This document shows, piece by piece, positions 57,235-64,000 of a DNA stretch of 64,000 bases (positions are counted from its first letter, which is position 1; the number at the start of each line of letters is the position of its first letter). The stretch spans positions 62,001 through 126,000 of the forward strand of contig NW_026516675.1 of assembly GCF_025766255.1 (NCBI RefSeq). The letters are read 5' to 3'. Under the pieces are notes generated by a model. It had not been told where the DNA came from. It did no database searches and saw only the letters and a list, made by a program, of their open reading frames with translations. This stretch comes from Zychaea mexicana. Its lineage: Eukaryota; Mucoromycota; Mucoromycetes; Mucorales; Lichtheimiaceae. The position numbers and the translations under genes were made by a program.

Positions 57235-58239
57235 AGTACTACTATTGTTGTTGCTGGCTTCTTTCTCTTTTCGATGTGTCTTATCCCCTTTTGTCAATCA
57301 TTCCTGTTTTCTCTATAAAAATAAATCGATTGCACACATTCTGGAGCATTTCTTCTTCTGAACTTCGCTCGCCTCTCTCTTGTATGTACATGTATGTCAT
57401 ACAGTATTCTTACCGTATACTGATATATGTAGTTCTGGAAACCCTTTCATCGCTGAAAGAGTCTAAGGGAACCAAACTGTATGTCGGTCATGTGAAGCTT
57501 AAGAAATTATACGCAGTATTCTCTCCAAAGTATATTAAGCTCATCGGTCAGTGTATTATTACGCACATATGTATATGTCACTTAACCAGTCTTGGCCACA
57601 GTAACGTACCAATGGCGGTGCTCACTGATTTCGGTTAACCGTGAGCTTTGAAACGTTACGCAACTCACGGAAGAAGCGCGTTTGTGTTTGCCATTCATAT
57701 GTATCATATATGTAAAAGTTTTAGGACCTGGAATTAAATGGATATGCGACATGTCAAGATAGAGACTGTTTGCATATTATGAAGGTTTCAAATTGTTTGC
57801 TTTGACATACCGTGCTTATTACAACGACGCGAAAACAGAACGAGGGATAGTTCATTTGATACATGATAGATAAAGGTACCTTGATATGATCGGTAAAACG
57901 CCGTTCTGTTCCTATCAATACACTGACTGTCATGCATGACTGAAATAATGCATTGAGTGGCGTTATTAGACGCCAGCTAAGAATACCACTCCCGCCGTCC
58001 TCAGCAGCCGAAAATTGGGTGTTCCTGTTGCCGAGCTTCAGCTCGTAACTAAAACCGCAAGGTAACCGGAAGCTTCGAGTTGAATATTCGAGGTATCACT
58101 ACTCATATTTCTCAGCTCACAATCGAATCCCAGATCCTCTAGTTCTCCGTGCTATGATACATCGCAACGATCAACACTCATTGAAAAAATATGAGAAAGC
58201 TACAAAAACTCTTATGCAAAAAGAAGGAGCGAGAAGTGA
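57235..58239. other. AT-rich spacer
   Basis: 3' flank of Rpn13 with AATAAA at 57319-57324. Open frames here have no resemblance to known families. No tRNA fold; a TTCGATT box near 58110 lacks pairing arms. Confidence 0.4.
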
Positions 58240-59030
58240 CAAAGTAGCAAAGTGAAGTGCGGAAGACGGAAACATACAACTTATCATTTGTGAGCAAGAT
58301 GAGGTGGTTGTTCAACTTATAGCGCTTTTAAACAAAATTGATCGATTGAAGGCCTTTCATCTGATTGACACGCCTTGCCCCATTGTTTCTTCTGCGGCCG
58401 CTGCTTCTACTTCTGATGTCACCGACGGTGGTAGAGAAGCCGGCGATTATGGGTGAAGTTCGCGCTTTGCACAAGGCTATGCAGAAGGAGTACCAGGAAC
58501 GCCTTGCTCGTATTACCGAGAGCTACAACACACCCAATGACGCTTTGAAGCATTTCAAACTACCATTCATGCTTATCTACAACGCACGCGATTGTTGCTA
58601 CTTTGAAAGATGGTAAGTTTATAAAAAGCAGTCAGTAACCTCGCAACAACAAGGAAAACAGTACAATGGCTCACCCGCTTTTTTCTAGGCACCGAACTTT
58701 GCTTACAAGATGGATATTTCCGTTGTATCTGTAAAGAAAACAAAGTTGTCAAGTCGATTCCTGGATTCAAAAAACATGTTGAACACAGCAAAGCCTGTTC
58801 ACCGTTGGAAACAATTGATTCTTGTATGCCTAGTCATGTCCAAAATCTTATGTTCAATGCATGGTTACTAAATGTCTGATTTTTCTTACACAGAGATAAT
58901 GATATCCCGGAGCCAAATGATATTGGTAATTTCTGTCTGCTGCTACTCTGATGTAAACTGATCCTTTTTTTTATATCTAGATCGGCGATCTGATGACGAG
59001 ATCAGTGATGAGGAACTCGAATTTTAGCAG
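58240..59030 (+). pseudogene. Unrecognised broken gene with a Cys/His-rich segment
   Basis: Coding-like sequence moves between three frames: VVVQLIALLNKIDRLKAFHL to ~58450, then GEVRALHKAMQKEYQERLAR to ~58560, then a third frame with VATLKDG spliced (58617/58690) to TELCLQDGYFRCICKENK and FKKHVEHSKAC. The last part has a C-x-C ... H ... H/C spacing like a C2H2 or BED finger. Two further short exons may give DNDIPEPNDI and DRRSDDEISDEELEF, with a stop near 59027. Either a frame-shifted pseudogene or a gene with introns I failed to place. Family unknown. Confidence 0.35.
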
Positions 59031-61195
59031 AAACCTATGACGAAGCCCAATTATGATCGTGAAAAAAATACCAATACCGATTGATCTGCGATACAAGAAA
59101 CAAAACGAGATTACGATCAGGCCGTGCTGCATGCCTGTTTTGCGACCTGGAGAGCAACGGCGATTTTTGACAATCATCGAATCTTTTTATCTTCGTCCAA
59201 TATCGTTGATCAGCTCAAATGAAAGCAGTGAACGAAATGCATTGATACATCAAGATAATTTGCACTCGTTGCATGATTCATACAACATGGTGCCGGCCAC
59301 ACAGCCAGCGAAAAGAAAAATCACGCGTCCGACTTAACCACAACAGTCATGGAACCATCTTTATACAGCGCTCTCATCTCTGGTCCTTACGTCGTGCCTG
59401 TTCAGAGACCACTGTAAATACCCGCGTGCAAAGGTGCTTATAAGGCTCAGCATGTAGCAAACATGATTATACGGTGCATTACTAACTCGATACAGAACTC
59501 TGTCCTAACACATCAGCAACATAGCAAAGTAGTAATATTAGTAGAAGTGTCATACTGTTCGCATATACGATTATCAAGTGAGCAATTTATAAGCTGTTCA
59601 TATTTGTATTATCCACATGCAAGCTTTGTAACATATAGCTCGTTCATCATCACCTACTACGTAAACACTAATAATGATGATGTCGATCTTTACTGCTTTC
59701 AATTCTCTAGCGGGTAGCGGGTATTGGTTTTTAAATCTTGTGTATGTGTTTCATGATATACATTTTTATATGCACCTATTATAAAAAAATATATCCAATT
59801 GATGTCGATATATGGGTCTCGCTTTGTACGTACAATCAGAATAATATGCTGACTGAAAATCTGATTAATATCTTTCTTCAAGCTTAGCCACACAATAAAC
59901 AATGATTAATCGCAAAAATTACAAGAGAGTGAGAGAGAGAGACAAAGGCATCGGAGTGACGGCGTAAAGGAGTTGCTGGCGCAAGTCTATGTTGGTTGGA
60001 CTCAAAAATGTCATACGATTATATCTGCTATGTGTCTGTGCACAGAAAAAAGCGAAAACCTAAAATAACCTATGGAATAGCTTATTGAACTACCAATAGA
60101 AATATACAATAACCAAATCACACGCAGAGGAGAACATACGAAGCTGTTGTTAAACATTTCTATAAGTCATGAGCAATTATGTATGGTCATTAATTCCAGC
60201 AGTACGGTGTATGCTATTCTCTAATTCGTTGTTGCGTATTGAGGTGCCACTCAATTCAACATATCATGTAGCAGCAGCAGCAGCAATAGTAGTACATGCC
60301 TTCTTGTCCTTTAACCATCATAAAAATGGTTAAACCCTTGATGTTCTTCCTTTGTAGCACCGTCGTGGGTAACTAAAACAGAAAACGTTCTAGTGTGAGA
60401 CCGCGAATGAAGAACTTAAAGTTGGACCAATATGAAGTCCAGTATGGGAGTAGATAGAAAGGAAGTTACTGGGTATGAGCTCCCACCCTCCCCCGGCTCT
60501 TTGACCCACTTGAACCAATACACGAGTCGCATATAGTTATTTTTGCGGGCCCGCTAGGAGCGGAGGCCGACAAAAAAAAAATACAGTTCATGTGTCACCT
60601 CATATCTGCTTACGGCATGAAGCCATATGTTCTGCGCAGAAGCCCAGTTCCTTGGAACCTGTTGTACGATCAGCAATTAGAAGATGGTTGTGCAGTGATT
60701 TAGAAGATGGATGGGGTTATTCTTAATAACCACCACGCACAGGTTGTTGTAACCATCATCACCTTATATGTTTGGTCTACTTGATGGCTTTTGCTACTCA
60801 GTTCATTTCTTCTGGAATGTGTATTTAAACAATGCTAAAACCGAGAAAGTACGGTTTTTTTTCGTTTATCAAGTTTCGGGGCAAATGTCATCATGAAAAT
60901 GCATGGATTTCTGTGGTACTGTAGTTTAAATTGTATATATGCTGCTTTTCCAGTGTTTCTTTACTCGTCTCCTTTACCTCCTCCACCCTCCGCCTGGTCC
61001 ATTTTTTTCAACCTTGCTTTCTTTCTCCCTTCTTTAACTCTTTTGACCGCCAATTTTTTAAATTTCTTGTGATTGCTGAACGCGATACACAATCTCCTCG
61101 GCCCTATTTATTAACCTTACTTTGACAAACACCTCGTCATAAAAAAACACTCCTTTCTTACATATAATATCTGTCCACTTTTATTGTCGCGGGAT
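59031..61195. other. Spacer upstream of the methyltransferase
   Basis: About 2.1 kb. The first 300 bases (59053-59337) hold an open frame and an overlapping coding-like frame (IQETKRDYDQAVLHACFATW) that may belong to the broken gene before it. The rest is AT-rich with a CAG-type run at about 60272-60290. No other gene recognised. Confidence 0.35.
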
Positions 61196-62655
61196 ATGCC
61201 TAGCTTCTCTTTCTCCCGTATCTTCTCCAGAAAAGGTTCCCGGAGCAGCAGCAGCAATAATAGCAGCGACGCTAAAAGTAGAATGAGCAACTCGGACCAA
61301 GACAGCCAGGTGAAAAGTGGGGGTACAGACGCTTCCGCACGACACCGTTTTGACGAACAAGGACGACGATATCATAATCGTCCTGACGCCGCTTACATGC
61401 TCCCTAACGACGACGAAGGTACATCATCATAATCGACATCACCACCATCACCATCACTACGACTACGGCAATCATATCTTTCTTGCTTTGACAGACCGAT
61501 CGGCCATTGCTAAACGTATTATTTGTAGAAATCGATCGCGTCCATATGCAACACTGGGTCATCAAAATCGCCTTCCAAGGCAACTTCCACGCGCCCGTTG
61601 AACAACAACTCGAAGACGGTATCGTTGTCCTTGACGGTGGCTGCGGTAAATATTGTATTTGCATAATATTTATATGTGCTCTCTCCATAAATCTTCGCTG
61701 CCCAATATAAAGCGACTCCATTTATAAACTAAACTATTGCTGTTCTAGGTCCCGGAACGTGGTCATTGGAAATGGCTGAGAACTTCCCCAGATCCAAATT
61801 CTATGGCGTTGACATTTCTGGAGTGTTTCCTTCCGAGATCAAACCCGCCAACTGTGATTTCCAAGTACACAATGTCAGTCAACCTCTACCATTTGCTCCC
61901 AGTTATTTCGACTATGTCTTCCAACGCATGTTGGTCCTTGGCATCATGCGTGAAGAATGGGATACAGTCTTGAGCAACTATATGGAGGTATTGAAACCAG
62001 GAGGTTGGTTAGAATTGACAGAGGTCAATATCCCTGATAGCGTCAATGCAGGTCCCAAATTGACCATTTTGATGGAGACCCGTAAGTGTCGTTATCTTAT
62101 CCCTTTTATTTTGAATTTATCTCAGAATCATGGGCTTTTCTATATTTATCTTTGTAAATTTGTTAATGGTGGATATTTTAGTGGGTGAAGTCGCTGCTCA
62201 AAAGGGCCTCCAGCCGGGCGTCTCCTCTGAACTCGGGAAAAAATTGAAAAAAGCCGGCGCTATCAACATCCACTGCAGGAGAATCGAGGTGCCCATGCAT
62301 CACGATGGTAAACTCGGCTCACTGTTATGGTACGTCTATCTCTCCCTCTGCTGTTGTACTTATTGACAAGGGTCCTTTCTCGAGACGATGTGCCGGTGAC
62401 GATAATGTGTGAGAAAAAAAATAACCAATTTTCCTTTTTTTTTTTTTGTGTTCACATCAATGTCTGTACAGGGAGGACTTTGTGACAGCTTTCCGTGGCT
62501 TGATCAAGCCTTTTGTGACCAAAAAGCATCCCGAGCTCGAAGACGACGCCGTTTATTTAAAGTTTGTTGAAGATGCCGGAAAAGAATGCGAAGAATACCA
62601 AAACTATATCATATTTTATCGTGCCTTCGGTCAAAAGCCTACTACAAGCACTTAA
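61196..62655 (+). CDS. Class I SAM-dependent methyltransferase (LaeA/UMTA-like fold)
   Basis: Exons are 61196-61418, 61529-61645, 61749-62081, 62182-62329 and 62472-62655; 334 residues. Residues 1-60 are Ser-rich and disordered (SRKGSRSSSSNNSSD). Then RFDEQGRRYHNRPDAAYMLPND precedes the fold, an arrangement typical of a large fungal family. SAM motif I is VVLDGGCGPGTWSLEMAENF (joined across intron 2), with GVDIS as the acidic loop, LPFAPSYFDYVFQRML as motif II and VLKPGGWLELTEV as motif III. The C-terminal half (LQPGVSSELGKKLKKAGA...) also fits. The substrate is unknown; such proteins are abundant in Mucoromycota and include regulators related to LaeA, but assignment to LaeA itself would be over-reach. 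Confidence 0.92.
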
Positions 62656-63400
62656 AGAAAGGGAATGTTTTGACCCACCTGGTAGTGACGCACCCTTTCC
62701 GCTACTATATGTATATGATGTTGACGACGACGACGATACCTAAATTATACTATCCACTATATGTAAAACCACCTCTCTGCTGTGTATAATATTGCTCACA
62801 ACTGTAGATAGCTGATACTGATAATTACACTATAAACAAAACCATAGTTCGCTATCATGCACTTGTTGTTTTGTTGTCGGAAAAACTACAGTCCATTGCC
62901 TTGGGAACGGCCCATCAATCTAGACTGTGTACACCGCAGAACTTTTGTTGTACACAATGAGAAAGACCTTTAGACATCGATTGTAATACAACGCCCAAGT
63001 CAACGACAGCCGTTACGACAAGGGTAAACTTGGCTATCAGTAACGTGCCAGGCTCGTTCCCCGTCGTTACCGTTGTTGTTGTCTCAAGAGCGGCATTTAG
63101 TCAAACCCTTTTGATACTTTGTCGCCTTATTCGAAGTGTACTTACCAACGATTACTTGGCCGCCATGGTGCGATGTGTTATATCTTTATCCGGCAGTTGA
63201 GAGAGGCATTATAAAATCTCAGAAGTTCGCTTACTGATAAAACTCAGTTACACTATGTGTCATCTTTAGTGTCACTTACTACGATTCCCTCGTAATATAC
63301 GAAGCTGCGACATGAAGGAAAATCGGCACTTTCCATAGCACAACCTATATTTAAAGTCATCTTCCCTCTATTCCCATTTCCTTCTTTCCCTCTTCCCTTC
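62656..63400. other. Spacer downstream of the methyltransferase
   Basis: No coding signal. AT-rich 3' flank followed by a more balanced stretch (62930-63180) in which I see no recognised feature. Confidence 0.4.
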
Positions 63401-63402
63401 TA

Positions 63403-63840
63403 TTGTTCGGCGGCTGCAGAATACTAGTATTTGTAATGAATGTGCAGTACAGCGTAGATCATACAAATATGAGTATCAACCAGTATATGAAATTGGGCTA
63501 CACCAGTGAAACTGGATTAATATTATATATCTACCTTCTTGATATTTCGGATCAGCAAGAGCAATTCAAGGGCAACTACATTGTTATGGATAATGCTCCT
63601 ATCATATTCGCAAGAATACTTATATCAGAAGTTACGTTGAACAGCGCAGCTACGGTTGTGTTTATCTTCCAGCTTACTCTCCTGAACTCAACCCAATTGA
63701 ACAAATCTGGTCAGTATGTCATAGCAAGCTTAAAAGGGAAGAGCTTTTGCAGGAAGAACCACTGTCGTCAGTGATTCTGTAAAAACTCAGCTGTAAAGAT
63801 TCGAAGATTGTTTGAACCGTGAACCAATGTTATTTTGTTT
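63403..63840 (+). pseudogene. Tc1/mariner-type (DDE_3) transposase C-terminal relic
   Basis: YIVMDNAPI (~63574-63600) carries the second catalytic Asp. After a one-base shift near 63630 the other frame reads RSYGCVYLPAYSPELNPIEQ and IWSVCHSKLKREELLQ, with the third acidic residue, then a stop at ~63778. The upstream part (GYTSETGLILYIYLLD...) is poorly preserved and the first Asp and DNA-binding domain are missing. The pattern is that of a transposase family common in Mucorales. Terminal repeats were not found. Confidence 0.78.
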
Positions 63841-64000
63841 TCATGCATATTAAATCTACCATTTGCTTTCTTCGTCAGCCTGACTTCTCCTGCTTGAGCA
63901 AATCAGTGGTCAAAGTGAAGTTCTCAAGAAATGATTTTACATTTCATCTCAACATGAGCACATTTTTATGTGAAGAAGGGCCTGTTTGCTGACGAATGAA
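63841..64000. other. Right edge of window
   Basis: AT-rich sequence following the transposase relic; nothing identified. Confidence 0.3.

Noticed and set aside
58095..58130. ATTCGATT box on the minus strand as a possible tRNA
   Set aside because: No complementary stem; remaining arms absent.
1..64000. CRISPR arrays, bacterial operons, rRNA genes, plasmid or phage features
   Set aside because: No regularly spaced direct repeats, no Shine-Dalgarno-led gene strings and no rRNA sequence; the intron-rich genes are eukaryotic.

Overview
The window is nuclear DNA of a filamentous fungus, most likely an early-diverging one (Mucoromycota, probably Mucorales). I infer this from short GT-AG introns in almost every gene (I reconstruct 68 introns in 13 intact genes, most about 50-180 nt), from AT-rich spacers with CT, CTA and ATT tracts, and from relics of Ty3/gypsy, LINE, DDE transposase and transposase-exonuclease families. 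A TPS2-type trehalose protein, a FTS/AKTIP-like protein and an HSPA12-like Hsp70 fit this. I cannot name the species from sequence alone.

Bases 1-13,060 are a nest of mobile elements. A nearly intact Ty3/gypsy element (its 5' end lies outside the window) closes with a 120-bp 3' LTR at 5026-5145. It has interrupted the RT gene of a LINE lying on the minus strand (5146-9069). The LINE abuts a decayed gene for a DDE-like protein fused to a 3'-5' exonuclease (9073-12,480), followed by a reverse-transcriptase scrap of a second LINE (12,494-13,055).

From 13,198 onward the window is genic. In order: TPS2-like trehalose synthase/phosphatase (minus, 15 exons); a 1368-residue disordered protein with two PAM2-like motifs (plus); a 5-kb spacer; a small basic/Thr-rich protein (plus); riboflavin synthase (minus); a single-pass membrane protein with a degenerate kinase domain (plus); a FTS/AKTIP-type inactive E2 (plus); Rsm22/METTL17 (minus); HSPA12-like Hsp70 (plus); a thioesterase-fold protein (minus); a 475-bp MITE; DEAD-box helicase Dbp8 (plus); a UBE2K-like E2 57 bp behind it (plus); an MFS transporter relic (minus); a truncated copy of the E2 gene (plus); alpha-SNAP/Sec17 (minus); proteasome ubiquitin receptor Rpn13 (plus); an unrecognised broken gene (plus); a SAM methyltransferase (plus); and a Tc1/mariner-type transposase relic at the right edge.

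The genes do not form a pathway cluster; they are mostly housekeeping functions (trehalose, riboflavin, mitoribosome assembly, ribosome biogenesis, ubiquitin-proteasome, vesicle fusion). The most unusual items are the transmembrane pseudokinase, the PAM2-motif scaffold, loss of the second catalytic Asp in the trehalose phosphatase domain, a 4-nt micro-exon, and three GC-AG introns. For each spliced gene my exon sums give a whole number of codons, which supports the models, but no transcript evidence was available.
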